A stretch of DNA of 64,000 nt from Novosphingobium endophyticum (GCF_014640675.1 NZ_BMHK01000005.1:1-64000), one strand, 5' to 3'; counted from the first letter of the stretch, positions 39,619 to 50,180 are shown. Numbers and translations are program-made. The notes: generated by a model from the letters alone, not told the origin.

Positions 39619-41292
39619 ATGTCTTTCGCCCCGCGTCGCTGCCTGGTCCCCTTTGGCCTTGCTGCTGCGCTGACTTGCGCCGCCCCGGCGCTCGCCGAAC
39701 ACGCGCCTTCAGCCGAAACAGCCGCGCCGCAGGGCAAGCCGCAACTCGTCGTGGCGATCGCGGTGGACCAGTTCTCGGCCGACCTTTTCGCGCAGTACCG
39801 CGAGCATTACAGCCGCGGTCTCGCCCGGCTGCTGACCGGCGCGGTGTTTCCTTCCGGCTTCCAGTCGCATGCCGCGACCGAGACCTGCCCCGGCCACTCG
39901 ACGCTGCTCACCGGCGTCCATCCCTCGCGCTCGGGCATCATCGGCAACAACTGGTTCGTCCCCGCCATCGGTCGCGAAGACAAGAAGGTCTATTGCGCCG
40001 AGGATGAGAGCAATCCGAAGAGCACGTCCGATGAGCCGGTGGTCTCGCCCGGTCACCTCAAGGCGCCGACGCTGGGCGACCTGATGAAGCAGGCCGATCC
40101 CGCCGCGCTCAACGTGGCCGTCTCGGCCAAGGACCGCGCGGCGGTGATGATGAGCGGGCACACGGCGGACGCCGTCTACTGGATCAGGGGCAAGGGCTTT
40201 GCGACTTACGCGGGCCGCAAGCTCTCGCCCGCCGCTAAGGCCGAGAACGCCGCGATGGCTGCGACGGTCGCCAGGGGAGCGGGCGAGCTGCCGGTGCCCG
40301 ACTGGTGCGGCCCGGTCGATCATGCGACTAAAGTCGGCAACTTTACCATCGGCACGTACCGTTTTCCGCTCAGGCCCGGCGATTTCAGCGGTTTCAGCCG
40401 CAGTCCGCGCATGGACGCCGCCACCGCCGACATGGCGGTGCGCCTGCTCGACGAGCTGCCGCTGGGCAAGGATGACGTCACCGACGTGCTCTCGGTCAGC
40501 TTTTCGGCCACCGATTACATCGGCCACGCTTTCGGGCACGAGGGCGTCGAGATGTGCATCCAGATGGACCAGGTCGACCGGGCCATCGGTACCCTGCTCG
40601 ATGCGCTCGACGCGCGCGGGATTGACTACCTCGCCGTTCTCACCGCCGATCACGGCGGCCTCGACACGCCCGAACGCCTGCGCGAACAGGGCGTGCCCTA
40701 TGCCGGGCGCATCGACGCCTCGCTGACCAGCGCCGGGCTTTCGCAGGCGGTTTCGAGGGATACCGGGATTACCGCAAGGTCCGGCCCGCTGCTTTACGGC
40801 GCGGGCGCTTCGGGCGACATCTGGATCGCCGACGGTCTCACCGACGAGCAGAAGCGGAAAGTCATCGCGGCGCTCGTCGCCCGGCTTGAGGCGAGCCCGC
40901 AGATCGAGGCGGTCTATACCGCCGACGAACTGGCCGGGGTCAAGCTGCCGAACGGCGATCCGCAGGACTGGACGATGATCGAGCGCGTCGCCGCCTCGTA
41001 CGACCCGGAGCGTTCGGGCGAAGTGCTGATGATGACGAAGCGCGCGCTCGTGCCCGGCCCCGCCCGCCCCGGCTATACCGCGACGCATGGCAGCCCCTGG
41101 GACTATGACCGCCGCGTGCCGATCCTGTTCTGGCGCAAGGGCATGACGCCGATGGAACAGCCGCAACCGGTCGCGACCGTCGACATCGCTCCGACGCTCG
41201 CCGCGCGGATCGGCCTCACCGAACCGGCGGGCACATGGGACGGCAGGTGTCTCGACATCGACGCCGGAGAGGCCGATAGCTGCTCTCGATGA
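39619..41292 (+). CDS. PafA-like alkaline phosphatase / phosphodiesterase
   Basis: A 557-residue exported enzyme of the alkaline-phosphatase superfamily. After a leader (to about residue 25, ending ALA) come VVAIAVDQFSADL with a metal-binding Asp, ATETCPGHSTLLTG with the nucleophile Thr, SATDYIGHAFGHEG and LTADHGGLDTPE with metal ligands, and YTATHGSPWDYDRRVPILFW. The pattern fits PafA-type phosphomonoesterases. The ATG at 39619 has AAGGA upstream. The stop overlaps the ubiH start. Confidence 0.9.
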   Translation: MSFAPRRCLVPFGLAAALTCAAPALAEHAPSAETAAPQGKPQLVVAIAVDQFSADLFAQYREHYSRGLARLLTGAVFPSGFQSHAATETCPGHSTLLTGVHPSRSGIIGNNWFVPAIGREDKKVYCAEDESNPKSTSDEPVVSPGHLKAPTLGDLMKQADPAALNVAVSAKDRAAVMMSGHTADAVYWIRGKGFATYAGRKLSPAAKAENAAMAATVARGAGELPVPDWCGPVDHATKVGNFTIGTYRFPLRPGDFSGFSRSPRMDAATADMAVRLLDELPLGKDDVTDVLSVSFSATDYIGHAFGHEGVEMCIQMDQVDRAIGTLLDALDARGIDYLAVLTADHGGLDTPERLREQGVPYAGRIDASLTSAGLSQAVSRDTGITARSGPLLYGAGASGDIWIADGLTDEQKRKVIAALVARLEASPQIEAVYTADELAGVKLPNGDPQDWTMIERVAASYDPERSGEVLMMTKRALVPGPARPGYTATHGSPWDYDRRVPILFWRKGMTPMEQPQPVATVDIAPTLAARIGLTEPAGTWDGRCLDIDAGEADSCSR

Positions 41293-42536
41293 GCGACTCG
41301 AATGCGATTGAGCAAGATGCGGCGCCCGAACGCCGCGACCTGATCATCCTCGGCGGCGGCCTCGTCGGCATGACGCTGGCGCTGGCGGCCGCGCGCGCAG
41401 GGATCACCAGCCATGTTGTCGACCGCGCCGATCCGGCCGACCTGACCGCCGAAGGCGCGGACGGGCGCGCCTCGGCGATCTCGACCGCCAGCTGGAACCT
41501 GTTTCGCAACATCGGCATCGCCCAAAGCCTCGAGCCGCTCGGTTGCCCGATCGATTCGATCGCGGTGACCGACGGTATGAAGCCGGGGCGCATCGATTTC
41601 ACGCCAAAGCCGGAAGAAGGCTCGCTGGGCCGCATGTTCGCCAACCGCGATCTTCGCATCGCGTTGTTCGATGCCGCGCGGGAAGAGCCGAACATCGCCT
41701 GGCACGTGAAGACCGAAGCGGTGCGGCGCGATCGCGGTCCGTATGGGGTGGAAGTCGAACTGTCCGATGGCCGCGTGCTCGGCGCGGGCCTGCTCGTCGC
41801 CGCCGAGGGACGCCAGTCGCCCACCCGCGACGAGGCCGGCTTCGCGCTCGCCAGGTGGGACTACAAGCACCGCGCTTTCGTTGCCGCGCTGTTCCACGAC
41901 AAGCCGCACGCGAACACCGCCTGGGAAATCTTCTATCCGGCCGGCCCCTTCGCGCTGCTGCCGCTGCGCGATGACGAAGAGGGGCGCCACCGCAGCGCGC
42001 TCGTCTGGACCGTCGCGGAGCAGGACGCCGCCGGTATCACCGCCATGCCTGATGCGATGTTCGTGAACGAAGTCGCGGCGCGGATGCACGGCGTGCTCGG
42101 CCGGATCGAACTCGCCGCGCCGCGCATGTCCTATCCCTTGCGCTTCCACCACGCCGGCAAGGTGATCGGTGAGCGCCTTGCCGTGATTGGCGATGCCGCG
42201 CACGGCATGCATCCGATCGCCGGGCAGGGCCTCAACCTCGGCCTGCGCGATGTCGGCGCCCTCGTCGAAGTCCTCACCGAGGGCATGCGCCTCGGCCTCG
42301 AGCCGGGCGACGCGCAGCTTCTCGCGCGCTACGAGAAGTGGCGCAGCCTCGATGCCTTCATGGTCATGTCGGTGACCGACGGCCTCACCCGCCTTTTCGG
42401 CATCCCCGGCCGCCTGCCCAGCGCCGTGCGCCGCTTCGGCATGGGCGCGGTGCAGCGCATGCCGACCCTCAAGCGCTTCTTCATGGACGAGGCGCGAGGG
42501 ATGTCGGGCAAATTGCCCGAGCTGTTGCAGGGATAG
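41289..42536 (+). CDS. ubiH: UbiH/UbiF-type FAD-dependent hydroxylase
   Basis: A 415-residue flavoprotein monooxygenase. It has the dinucleotide-binding LIILGGGLVGMTLALAAARA near residue 20, ADGRASAISTASWNLF, a DG-type segment VAAEGRQSPTRDEAG, and the FAD-binding GDAAHGMHPIAGQGLNLGLR near residue 302. It probably hydroxylates the ubiquinone ring. Which position (UbiH, UbiF or UbiL) cannot be told. Confidence 0.88.
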   Translation: MSDSNAIEQDAAPERRDLIILGGGLVGMTLALAAARAGITSHVVDRADPADLTAEGADGRASAISTASWNLFRNIGIAQSLEPLGCPIDSIAVTDGMKPGRIDFTPKPEEGSLGRMFANRDLRIALFDAAREEPNIAWHVKTEAVRRDRGPYGVEVELSDGRVLGAGLLVAAEGRQSPTRDEAGFALARWDYKHRAFVAALFHDKPHANTAWEIFYPAGPFALLPLRDDEEGRHRSALVWTVAEQDAAGITAMPDAMFVNEVAARMHGVLGRIELAAPRMSYPLRFHHAGKVIGERLAVIGDAAHGMHPIAGQGLNLGLRDVGALVEVLTEGMRLGLEPGDAQLLARYEKWRSLDAFMVMSVTDGLTRLFGIPGRLPSAVRRFGMGAVQRMPTLKRFFMDEARGMSGKLPELLQG

Positions 42537-42735
42537 TGACGACCGGCGTTGGACGGTAGCAGCCGGGGCAGCTTTCGAGAGGCAGTTTCGGCCTGCTGGA
42601 TGACCGGAAAGTTGGGGGGAGCGGACGTGTCGCTAGGACGGCCCGCTGGTGGAGACGACAGTTACTAGGTGTTGCGGAGACGGGTTAGCCGTTTAAGGAA
42701 CGTCGATGTTGACCCACTTGTTAGGAGGCATCTGT

Positions 42736-43119
42736 ATGAGATTGGCTTTGCGCTGGCCGCTGCTGAGCGGCGTCATTCTCGGAATTTTCGGCACCACTGC
42801 CGTGACCACCTTCGCTGGGACATCGCCAGCTAAGAGCACCAGCCAAGTACTCTTCGAGAATGAGATGGTGCGCGTTAAGCAGGCCATTTTCATGCCCGGC
42901 GATCGCGAAGCTCCGATGCACACCCATGACCTTGCCCACGTGGGGATCCCTCTGGACGATGGGCGTCTGATCTTTCGCTATCCCGACGGCAAGTCGGAAA
43001 CACTTGACTTGAAAACTGGAACCGTCGGGTTCCGCGAGGCCAACGTCACGCATCAGGCCATCAACGTTGGGAAAAATCCATTACGGGTGATCGAGGTCGA
43101 ACTGAAACGTTCAAACTGA
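42736..43119 (+). CDS. exported cupin-domain protein
   Basis: A 127-residue protein with an N-terminal hydrophobic segment (signal peptide or anchor, about residues 7-27) and a single cupin barrel: [15 protein letters not shown] supplies two His of the first motif and [19 protein letters not shown] the His of the second. The substrate is unknown. GGAGG seven bases before the ATG fixes the start. The GC content is lower than that of the neighbours, suggesting a recent arrival. Confidence 0.8.
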   Translation: MRLALRWPLLSGVILGIFGTTAVTTFAGTSPAKSTSQVLFENEMVRVKQAIFMPGDREAPMHTHDLAHVGIPLDDGRLIFRYPDGKSETLDLKTGTVGFREANVTHQAINVGKNPLRVIEVELKRSN

Positions 43120-43427
43120 GCCCGCCCTGCTTTTACCAGTGCCTCCTCTAATGAATGGAGCGTGGCAGACGCCCTTGATCGGTCAACGACACTCCGACCG
43201 GTTTGTCGGCGCGACCGGCAAGCCCGCTTTCGAACTAAAATCCTGAAAGGCCGCCGTGGCCGCATCTCCGGGAGATTGAACGTCCTCGCAAGAGGGGGAT
43301 TGCTCTTGCCTGTCCACTTCCCATCTCAGTGTTGGCGAGGCTGGATGCATCGGCTGTTTGATGGGCGTCAATGCATTCCGGTCGCAGCGGGAGAAGATGC
43401 ACGACACAGTGAGAAAGGAGAAAGGCA
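43120..43427. other. intergenic region before hsp20
   Basis: This 308-base gap ends with a GAAAGGAG ribosome site for the next gene. No exact sigma-32 promoter or ROSE-type thermometer could be recognised, and the short frames here look non-coding. Confidence 0.4.
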
Positions 43428-43925
43428 ATGGCTGAATTTCGTTCTCTCATCCCGTTTGGCTTCGGCTCGCTTTCGCGCGGAGGTCAGGATCCGTTCTCGG
43501 GCTTCCGTCAGGAAATGGACCGCCTGCTCGAAGATTTCGGACGCGGGTTGCCGGCCGCGATTTCGGGCGACAAGGCCGGCTTCATGATTCCCAAGGTCGA
43601 CGTGGCCGAAACGGAAGCCGGTCTCGAGCTGACCGCCGAATTGCCGGGCTTTGACGAAAAGGACGTCTCGCTCGACATTCAGGACGACGTGCTCACGATA
43701 AAGGCCGAGCACAAGACGGAGCGCGAGGAAAAGGACGACAAGAAGAGGTACCATCTCGTCGAATGCAGCCGGGGCACGTTCCTGCGGCGCCTGGCGCTGC
43801 CCTTCGCGGCGGATGCCGACAAGGCCAGCGCCCACCTCGACAAGGGGCTTCTGAAAGTCACAGTGCCTCGTCTGGCCCCGGCCGAGAAGAAGACGAAGTC
43901 GATTCCGGTCGGCGGCGGCAAGTAA
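43428..43925 (+). CDS. small heat-shock protein, Hsp20/alpha-crystallin
   Basis: A 165-residue chaperone. The alpha-crystallin domain spans about residues 52-150, with VDVAETEAGLELTAELPGFD, DVSLDIQDDVLTIKAEHKTE and the A-x-L-x-x-G-L motif HLDKGLLKVTVPR. A short C-terminal extension with KSIPV supplies the I-x-V-type anchor for oligomers. It binds unfolding proteins under stress. Confidence 0.94.
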   Translation: MAEFRSLIPFGFGSLSRGGQDPFSGFRQEMDRLLEDFGRGLPAAISGDKAGFMIPKVDVAETEAGLELTAELPGFDEKDVSLDIQDDVLTIKAEHKTEREEKDDKKRYHLVECSRGTFLRRLALPFAADADKASAHLDKGLLKVTVPRLAPAEKKTKSIPVGGGK

Positions 43926-43939
43926 GAGGGGGGGCGGCC

Positions 43940-44881
43940 TCAGGGGTTCGGCGGCGGCGCCGCGCCTTCCGGCATGGCCGGCGTTGCCAGGGGGCTGGGT
44001 TGGTCGACCTTCTTTCCCTCGGCATCCTGCAGGCGGCGCGGTTCGAGCATTGCGGTCGTTTCGAGCAGTTCGAGCGCGCGCTGGACTTCCTCATAGCGGC
44101 GGGCGTCGGCGATCCAGCGCTCGGCGGCTTCGGCGCCCGGAAGGCGCTGGACTTCGGCGACGGCGCTGCCGATCCGCCGGGCGGTGAGCATGATACTGGC
44201 CCGGTCGATCCGGGCCGACGGCGAGAGCAGCGTCGATGAATCGCGGTGCACGGTGAACAGTCCCGCCAGTTCGCTGGTGGCCCGCTTCCACAGGCTCTGG
44301 TTATTTTCCACCGCGCTCAGTTCGGGAGAGAGCGCTTCGAGGCGGGCGCGCAGCTCGTCGATGGTCACGGGGTTCCTGGAAAAGTCGATGATGGTCTGCA
44401 CGGCGCGGGGCTGGGCGTTGGCGAAGCGCAGGCGGAGCTGGTCGGCGACGTAACTGAGCGGCTCGCCGCGATCGACCATGCGGCGCGCGGCAAAGGCGAT
44501 CAGCAGCCCTTCGGCGCGCGCGGCGTTGCCGGAAGCGGCGTCGGTCTGGAAATCAATGCGCGATAGCCGGTCTTCCAGCAGCGCGAGCCGGGCCTCGACA
44601 GACCCGATTTTGGCGATCTGCTCCGGCGTCGGCTTGGAGGTGGTCGTGGCGACCTCCGGCACGACGTTCTCTTCGTCGGTGATGATCGATTCCGCGGAGA
44701 CTTCGGTGGCTTCCGGGGCGGGCTGCAGGTCGTCCAGGTAACCGCGCGTACTGGCCCAGGCGACGAGCAGCGCGCCGAACAGGAAAGCCAGCAAGCCCAC
44801 GAAGATCACGCCGCTCCGTGAACGGGACGATGTGTGTTTCTGCAGCGTGGTGTTGTCCTGCATCGCGCCTTGTTCGGTCAT
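43940..44881 (-). CDS. mitofilin / Mic60-like inner-membrane protein
   Basis: A 313-residue protein with one N-terminal membrane helix (about residues 24-45, VIFVGLLAFLFGALLVAWAS), a coiled-coil segment (KIGSVEARLALLEDRLSRI) and a C-terminal helical domain with RIGSAVAEVQRLPGAEAAER. Alphaproteobacterial Mic60 homologues are known to sit beside the hem genes and to bend the inner membrane. The ATG overlaps the hemD stop. The coiled coil is shorter than in mitochondria. Confidence 0.78.
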   Translation of the reverse strand: MTEQGAMQDNTTLQKHTSSRSRSGVIFVGLLAFLFGALLVAWASTRGYLDDLQPAPEATEVSAESIITDEENVVPEVATTTSKPTPEQIAKIGSVEARLALLEDRLSRIDFQTDAASGNAARAEGLLIAFAARRMVDRGEPLSYVADQLRLRFANAQPRAVQTIIDFSRNPVTIDELRARLEALSPELSAVENNQSLWKRATSELAGLFTVHRDSSTLLSPSARIDRASIMLTARRIGSAVAEVQRLPGAEAAERWIADARRYEEVQRALELLETTAMLEPRRLQDAEGKKVDQPSPLATPAMPEGAAPPPNP

Positions 44882-45588
44882 GGAAGCCAGTTGGCGGAGT
44901 CTTGGCACATCTGCGCGGCCAAGGCCAGCAGCGCGGCATCGCTCGGCCGCGATATGCTGCGCGAGGCGGCCCAGCCTTCGCCGGCGCGCCCGGCGACGCG
45001 CGGTCCGATCGACGCGAGCGCGAGCTTGCCGCGATCTATCCCGGCGCGTTCGCACTCGCGCGCGAAATGCGCAGCGGCTTCGCCCGAATGGAGCAGGATC
45101 ACGGCGGGGCGGGCGAGCAACTGCGCCAGCGCCGGAGGGAAAGGCAGCGGCTTGCTGGCATAGACTTCGCGCGTGGTCATCGTGACGCCGTCCGGCGGGT
45201 GGAGGTCCACCCGTTCGCGCCCGGCAAGGCGCAGCAGGCGGCGGTGGCGGCCCGAAAGAGCGCCGAGCATCGGTTGCAGCCCGCCCTTGCCGGTGGCGAT
45301 CACCTCCAAGCCCGCCGCGCGGGCGGCCGCGGCGGTCGTCTCGCCTACCGCATAGGCCGGAAGGCCGCGATAGCGTTCCAGCGCCGCGCCTCCATGGCGA
45401 AGGGCATTGGCGCTGCCGAAAAGCAGCGCGTCCACTTCCCCGGGCGGAACCGGTTCCCATTCCAGCGCTCGCACGTCGAACAAGGGGAAGACGCGTGCGT
45501 CCAGACCCATCGTGCGTGCGGCCTCTCGGGTGGCCGAGGCGCCCGGTTCGGGCCGGATGACGACCAGCGGTGGCACAAGATCACTCAC
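44878..45588 (-). CDS. hemD: uroporphyrinogen-III synthase HemD
   Basis: A 236-residue protein with a weakly conserved HemD fold: VIRPEPGASATREAARTMGL at the start, DALLFGSANALRHGG, YAVGETTAAAARAAGLEV and ILLHSGEAAAHFA, and LASIGPRVAGRAGEGW. It closes and inverts ring D to make uroporphyrinogen III. The start is a GTG overlapping the hemC stop (GTGA). Confidence 0.88.
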   Translation of the reverse strand: MSDLVPPLVVIRPEPGASATREAARTMGLDARVFPLFDVRALEWEPVPPGEVDALLFGSANALRHGGAALERYRGLPAYAVGETTAAAARAAGLEVIATGKGGLQPMLGALSGRHRRLLRLAGRERVDLHPPDGVTMTTREVYASKPLPFPPALAQLLARPAVILLHSGEAAAHFARECERAGIDRGKLALASIGPRVAGRAGEGWAASRSISRPSDAALLALAAQMCQDSANWLP

Positions 45589-46523
45589 GCGGATCCGGCG
45601 AAATGAACGGCAATGGCCGGGACCGCGCGGGCCAGAAGGTCGGCGGCGAGCCTTGCGGGGCCTTCGCTGTCGCCCAGCGGAAAGAGACATTCGCCTTCGA
45701 CCTTCTCTGCACCGTCCGGGCTGAAGAGCGCGCCGCGCAGCAGGATATCGCCGCCCTGAATGCGGGTCAGCACCGCGATCGGGCTGTGGCAGGTGCCGCC
45801 CAGCGCCGCCAGCAGCGCGCGCTCGGCGGCGACGGCGGCGCGGCTGGGCGCATGATCGATCGCGGCAAGGAACCGGCGGGTCCGCTCGTCTCCGGCGCGG
45901 CACTCGATCAGGATCGCGGCCTGGCCGGGGGCGGGGAGCCATTCGTTCTCGTCCAGCGGATGACCGGTGCCGGTTTCGCCCAGCCGCCGCAGTCCGGCGG
46001 AAGCGAGGAAGGTCGCGTCCACCTCCCCCGCGGCGAGTTTGGCGAGGCGCGTGGCGACGTTGCCGCGAAAGGTAACGACCTTGCAGTCCGGCCGGGCGTG
46101 AAGGAGCTGCGCGGCGCGGCGCGGGGCGCTGGTTCCGACGACGGCGCCTTGCGGCAGGGCGTGGATGCTTTCGGCGCCGATCAGCACGTCGCGCACGTCC
46201 TCGCGTGGGAGCACGGCGGCGATGGCGAATTCCTTCGGCCGGATCGTCTCGACGTCCTTGGCCGAATGGACCGCGAAATCGATATCGCCCGCCGCCAGCC
46301 AGGCGTCGAGTTCCCTGGTCCACAGCGCCTTGCCGCCGATTTCGGCGAGGGGGCGGTCCTGTACACGATCGCCGCTGGCGGTGACCGCGACGATCTCTAT
46401 GTGCGCCGGTTCGATTCCATGCGCTGCCGCCAGCCGGTCGCGCGCCTCTTCGGCCTGGGCCATGGCCAGCGGTGAGCGGCGGGTGCCGAGGCGGAACTTG
46501 GTCTCTTGCTTGTCGTAAGTCAT
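45585..46523 (-). CDS. hemC: porphobilinogen deaminase HemC
   Basis: A 312-residue enzyme with [40 protein letters not shown] (active-site Asp), [18 protein letters not shown] and [17 protein letters not shown]. The cofactor-binding Cys lies in [15 protein letters not shown]. It joins four porphobilinogens into hydroxymethylbilane. It is divergent from tsaD with only 44 bases between starts. Confidence 0.95.
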   Translation of the reverse strand: MTYDKQETKFRLGTRRSPLAMAQAEEARDRLAAAHGIEPAHIEIVAVTASGDRVQDRPLAEIGGKALWTRELDAWLAAGDIDFAVHSAKDVETIRPKEFAIAAVLPREDVRDVLIGAESIHALPQGAVVGTSAPRRAAQLLHARPDCKVVTFRGNVATRLAKLAAGEVDATFLASAGLRRLGETGTGHPLDENEWLPAPGQAAILIECRAGDERTRRFLAAIDHAPSRAAVAAERALLAALGGTCHSPIAVLTRIQGGDILLRGALFSPDGAEKVEGECLFPLGDSEGPARLAADLLARAVPAIAVHFAGSA

Positions 46524-46567
46524 CGGCGGCTTGTGCTACCCGGCATTGTCGTTCAGGGAAAGTCACG

Positions 46568-47614
46568 ATGAGGACAGTTCTCGGGATAGAATCCTCGTGT
46601 GACGAGACGGCGGCGGCGCTGGTGACGGACGGGCGCGTCATTCTCGCCCAGCGCATCGCCTCGCAGGACGAGGTGCATCGCCCCTATGGCGGCGTCGTGC
46701 CGGAGATCGCCGCGCGCGCGCATGCAGAGCGGCTCGCCCCGCTGATCGAGGCAACGCTGGCCGATGCGAACATGCGGCTGGAGGATGTGGACGCGATCGC
46801 CGCCACGGCCGGACCGGGGCTGATCGGCGGCGTCATGGTCGGGCTTGTCACCGCCAAGGCGCTGGCCATGGCGGCCGACAAGCCGCTGATCGCGATCAAT
46901 CACCTCGAAGGCCATGCGCTTTCGCCGCGTCTGGCCGATCCGGGACTCGAATATCCCTACCTGCTGCTGCTGGTCTCGGGCGGGCATTGCCAGATCCTTG
47001 GTGTCGAGGGCGTGGGCCGGTTCCGCCGCCTCGCCACGACGATCGACGATGCTCTGGGCGAGGCCTTTGACAAGACCGCCAAGCTGCTCGGCCTCGGCTA
47101 TCCCGGAGGCCCGGCGGTCGAACGACTGGCCGCGCGGGGTGATGCGAGGAAAGTGCCGCTGCCGCGACCGCTGGTGGGATCGGACGAGCCGCACTTCTCG
47201 TTCGCGGGGCTCAAGAGCGCGGTGATGCGGGCGAAACAGGCGATGGACAAAGGGGCCGGATACACCGAGGCCGATATCGCCGCCTCGTTCCAGCAGGCCG
47301 CGATCGACTGTCTGGTCGACCGTACCCGCCGCGCGCTGAAGAACGTGGGCGAGATGAATGCGCTCGTCGTCGCCGGCGGGGTTGCCGCGAACCAGGCGAT
47401 CCGCTCCGCGCTCGAAACGCTGGCGGCCGAGCACAGGCTCGCGTTCGTCGCCCCGCCGCTCGCGCTGTGCACGGACAACGCGGCGATGATCGCCTGGGCG
47501 GGCGTGGAGCGGCTGGCACTGGGGCAGTCCGATCCGCTGGACATCGCGGCCCGGCCGCGCTGGCCGTTGGACCCCGATGCGGAAGCAGTACGCGGTGCGG
47601 GAGTGAAGGCATGA
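46568..47614 (+). CDS. tsaD: tRNA threonylcarbamoyl transferase TsaD
   Basis: A 348-residue protein of the Kae1/TsaD family: [40 protein letters not shown], the metal-binding [13 protein letters not shown] and [19 protein letters not shown]. It makes t6A at position 37 of ANN-decoding tRNAs. The ATG at 46568 is preferred over an upstream frame. The stop overlaps the gpsA start. Confidence 0.96.
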   Translation: MRTVLGIESSCDETAAALVTDGRVILAQRIASQDEVHRPYGGVVPEIAARAHAERLAPLIEATLADANMRLEDVDAIAATAGPGLIGGVMVGLVTAKALAMAADKPLIAINHLEGHALSPRLADPGLEYPYLLLLVSGGHCQILGVEGVGRFRRLATTIDDALGEAFDKTAKLLGLGYPGGPAVERLAARGDARKVPLPRPLVGSDEPHFSFAGLKSAVMRAKQAMDKGAGYTEADIAASFQQAAIDCLVDRTRRALKNVGEMNALVVAGGVAANQAIRSALETLAAEHRLAFVAPPLALCTDNAAMIAWAGVERLALGQSDPLDIAARPRWPLDPDAEAVRGAGVKA

Positions 47615-48609
47615 GGGGCAAGGTGGGGGTAATCGGCGCGGGCGCCTGGGGCACTGCGCTGGCGCAGTCGCTGGCGAGCGACGGCAGCGAGGTGCTGCTC
47701 TGGGCGCGCGAGAGTGAACTTGTCGCCGAAATCAATTCGAAGCACGGCAACAGCCTGTTCCTGCCCAGCGCGCGGCTGGCAGAAACGATCCGCGCCACCG
47801 GCGATCTTGGGGAGCTCGCGGCTCTGCCGGTGCTGCTCCTCGTCGTGCCGGCGCAGTTCCTCGCCTCGGTGATCTCCGAATTGCCCCGGGGGGAGCGCGA
47901 TGTCGTGCTCTGCTCCAAGGGAATAGAGGCCGCGACCGGGCGCCTGATGTTCGACGTCGCCGCCGACGCGGCGCCCGACGCGCGCCTTGCCGTGCTTTCC
48001 GGGCCGACGTTCGCGCACGAAGTGGCGGCCGGGCTGCCGACGGCGGTAACGCTCGCCTGTTCGGGCGGTGAAGCGCAGTGGGACCGGCTCTCGCCGCTGA
48101 TCGCGCGTTCCGGTTTCCGCCCCTACTATTCGGACGACGTGATCGGCGCCGAGATCGGCGGAGCGGTGAAGAACGTGCTGGCGATCGCCTGCGGCGTCGT
48201 CGAGGGGCTGGGGCTTGGCCAGAACGCGCGCGCGGCGCTGATCGCGCGCGGCTTTGCCGAGATGCTGCGTTTCGGGCTGGCGCGCGGCGCGCGGGCGGAA
48301 ACCCTGTCGGGCCTGTGCGGGCTGGGCGATCTCGTGCTGACCTGCTCGTCCACATCGAGCCGGAACTTCTCGCTCGGCCTAGCGCTCGGCAAGGGCCTGT
48401 CCGCCGCCGAGGCGCTGGCGGGCAAGAACAGCGTGGCCGAAGGCGCGGCGACCGCCCCCGTGCTGGCCCAAATCGCGACGCACGAGGGGGTCGACATGCC
48501 CATCGTCCAGTCGGTGTGCCGTCTGCTGAAGGGCGAGGCCCCGGCCGGCGTCGTGGTCGAGGATCTGTTGGCGCGTCCGCTTCGCGCAGAGCAGGAAGCA
48601 GATACTTGA
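47611..48609 (+). CDS. gpsA: glycerol-3-phosphate dehydrogenase GpsA
   Basis: A 332-residue enzyme: NAD-binding [38 protein letters not shown], the catalytic Lys in [16 protein letters not shown], and [18 protein letters not shown]. It makes sn-glycerol-3-phosphate for phospholipids. The start overlaps the tsaD stop and the stop overlaps the TTG of the next gene. Confidence 0.96.
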   Translation: MRGKVGVIGAGAWGTALAQSLASDGSEVLLWARESELVAEINSKHGNSLFLPSARLAETIRATGDLGELAALPVLLLVVPAQFLASVISELPRGERDVVLCSKGIEAATGRLMFDVAADAAPDARLAVLSGPTFAHEVAAGLPTAVTLACSGGEAQWDRLSPLIARSGFRPYYSDDVIGAEIGGAVKNVLAIACGVVEGLGLGQNARAALIARGFAEMLRFGLARGARAETLSGLCGLGDLVLTCSSTSSRNFSLGLALGKGLSAAEALAGKNSVAEGAATAPVLAQIATHEGVDMPIVQSVCRLLKGEAPAGVVVEDLLARPLRAEQEADT

Positions 48610-50180
48610 GCGAGGGTACCGGCGCCTTGGGCGCGCCCGGAGAGAGGCCCCGGGACGACATCGCGGCGCTGGCCAGAGGTGGACGGACCAACCTCTTCGG
48701 GTTTTTCCTGCGCCTCGCCGCGCGCATCCCGTTCCTGTTCATCGCCGGCCGGGCCGCGGCGTATGGCCCGGAGGCGCTCGGCCGCTTCGCCTCTGCGCTG
48801 GTGGTGATCGAGCTGACCGCGATGATCTGCACCATGGGCGAGAAACGTGGCCTCGCCCAGCGCCTGTCCGATACCGAGGGCGAGGTGCCCCCGGCCAATA
48901 TCGTCGCCGACGGCATGATCCTCGCGCTCCTCGCCAGCGGCGCAGCGGCGCTGTTCTTCTGGTTCGTGCCGACGCCGATGTTCCCCGGCGGCAAGTACAC
49001 CGAAATCGATCGGCTGATGGTTCTTGCCATTCCGCCGCTGGCGCTTACCGAGATCTGGCTGGCGGCGCTCGCCTATCGCCTGAAAATCGGCCCTTCGGTC
49101 TGGTCGCGCGCCATCGTCGAGCCGTGGACGATCTCGATCATGGCTGGCGCGATGATCTTCGTCGCGCCCGAAAGCGGCCTTTCGCTCGCCTACATTGCGT
49201 CGATCTTTGCCGCCGCCATCACCGCCTTCATCCCGTTTATCCGCGAATATGGCCTGCCCCACGGGTGGCGTCCGAGGCCTGTCGAGATGCAGCGGCTCGC
49301 GATGCGCTCGATGCCGATCGCGCTGGCCGACACCATCGAATGGGGCACGCGACGCGTCGATCTCCTCCTGCTCGGCTTCCTGGCGCCGCCTGCCGCCGTC
49401 GGCATCTATTATGCCGCGCAGCAGGTCGCGAGCCTGCCGCAGAAGCTCAAGACCAGTTTCGAACCGGTGCTGGGGCCGGTCATCACCCGCAACCTGAAGC
49501 AGAAGGACTATGGCGCCATCGCGCGGCAGGTCTGCCAGGTCGGCTTCTGGATCACCGCCGCGCAGGCCGGAATCGCGCTTGCGCTCGGCATCCCGGGTGA
49601 AGGCGTGATGGGCCTGGTCGGGCGCGAGTTCGTCGGCGGCACGGGCGCGCTTGCCTTCCTGCTCATCGCCGAAGTGGTCGCGGCCACTGCCGTCGTCAGC
49701 GAGGCGGCGTTGATCTATGTCGCGCGGGTCAAGAACCTGATCGTCTCGGTCGTCACCATCGTCCTGCAGGCGGCGCTGACGCTGGGCGGCATCCTGCTGA
49801 TGCAGCACTATGGCTACAACTCGCTGTACCAGGCCGCCGCGGCGGCGATTTCGCTGACGCTGGCGCTGGCCTTCGCCTCGATCGTCAAGTCGCGGATGCT
49901 CGCGAAGATCCTGAACGAACGCATCAACAACTGGCGCTGGGCGCTGGTCTGGGCCGCATCGCCGGCCGTGATCATCGGCTTCCTCGCGACGCGGTACCTG
50001 CCGGAGTGGGCCGAACTTTCCTTCGGCATCCCGGCGATCCTCGGCGCCTATTTCTACGTGATCTGGAAAAGGGCGTTCGGCCCCGAAGACCGCAAGCTGT
50101 TCCAGAAGACCAAGGTGGCCCAGGCCGAATTCGCCGATGCCGGGGATACGCTTGGGGGCAACTCCCGCGGGGGAGGCTGA
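48606..50180 (+). CDS. polysaccharide flippase (Wzx/MATE-like)
   Basis: A 524-residue polytopic protein with about 12-14 hydrophobic helices spread over residues 30-500, for example SALVVIELTAMICTMG, LVVLAIPPLALTEIWLAALA-like helices and IPAILGAYFYVIWKRAFG. It fits the Wzx / polysaccharide-export flippase group, moving a lipid-linked sugar across the inner membrane. The TTG start overlaps the gpsA stop. No glycosyltransferases are adjacent, so the substrate is unknown. Confidence 0.82.
   Translation: MSEGTGALGAPGERPRDDIAALARGGRTNLFGFFLRLAARIPFLFIAGRAAAYGPEALGRFASALVVIELTAMICTMGEKRGLAQRLSDTEGEVPPANIVADGMILALLASGAAALFFWFVPTPMFPGGKYTEIDRLMVLAIPPLALTEIWLAALAYRLKIGPSVWSRAIVEPWTISIMAGAMIFVAPESGLSLAYIASIFAAAITAFIPFIREYGLPHGWRPRPVEMQRLAMRSMPIALADTIEWGTRRVDLLLLGFLAPPAAVGIYYAAQQVASLPQKLKTSFEPVLGPVITRNLKQKDYGAIARQVCQVGFWITAAQAGIALALGIPGEGVMGLVGREFVGGTGALAFLLIAEVVAATAVVSEAALIYVARVKNLIVSVVTIVLQAALTLGGILLMQHYGYNSLYQAAAAAISLTLALAFASIVKSRMLAKILNERINNWRWALVWAASPAVIIGFLATRYLPEWAELSFGIPAILGAYFYVIWKRAFGPEDRKLFQKTKVAQAEFADAGDTLGGNSRGGG

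Noticed and set aside
37365..40007. An 880-codon open frame on the plus strand
   Set aside because: It is antisense to dsbD and extends into the phosphatase gene out of frame. Its product is Arg/Gly/Glu/Gln-rich with no domain, a typical high-GC shadow frame.
43120..43427. A ROSE-type RNA thermometer or sigma-32 promoter before hsp20
   Set aside because: I could not find the conserved pairing to the ribosome site nor a CTTGAA/CCCCAT pair with correct spacing.
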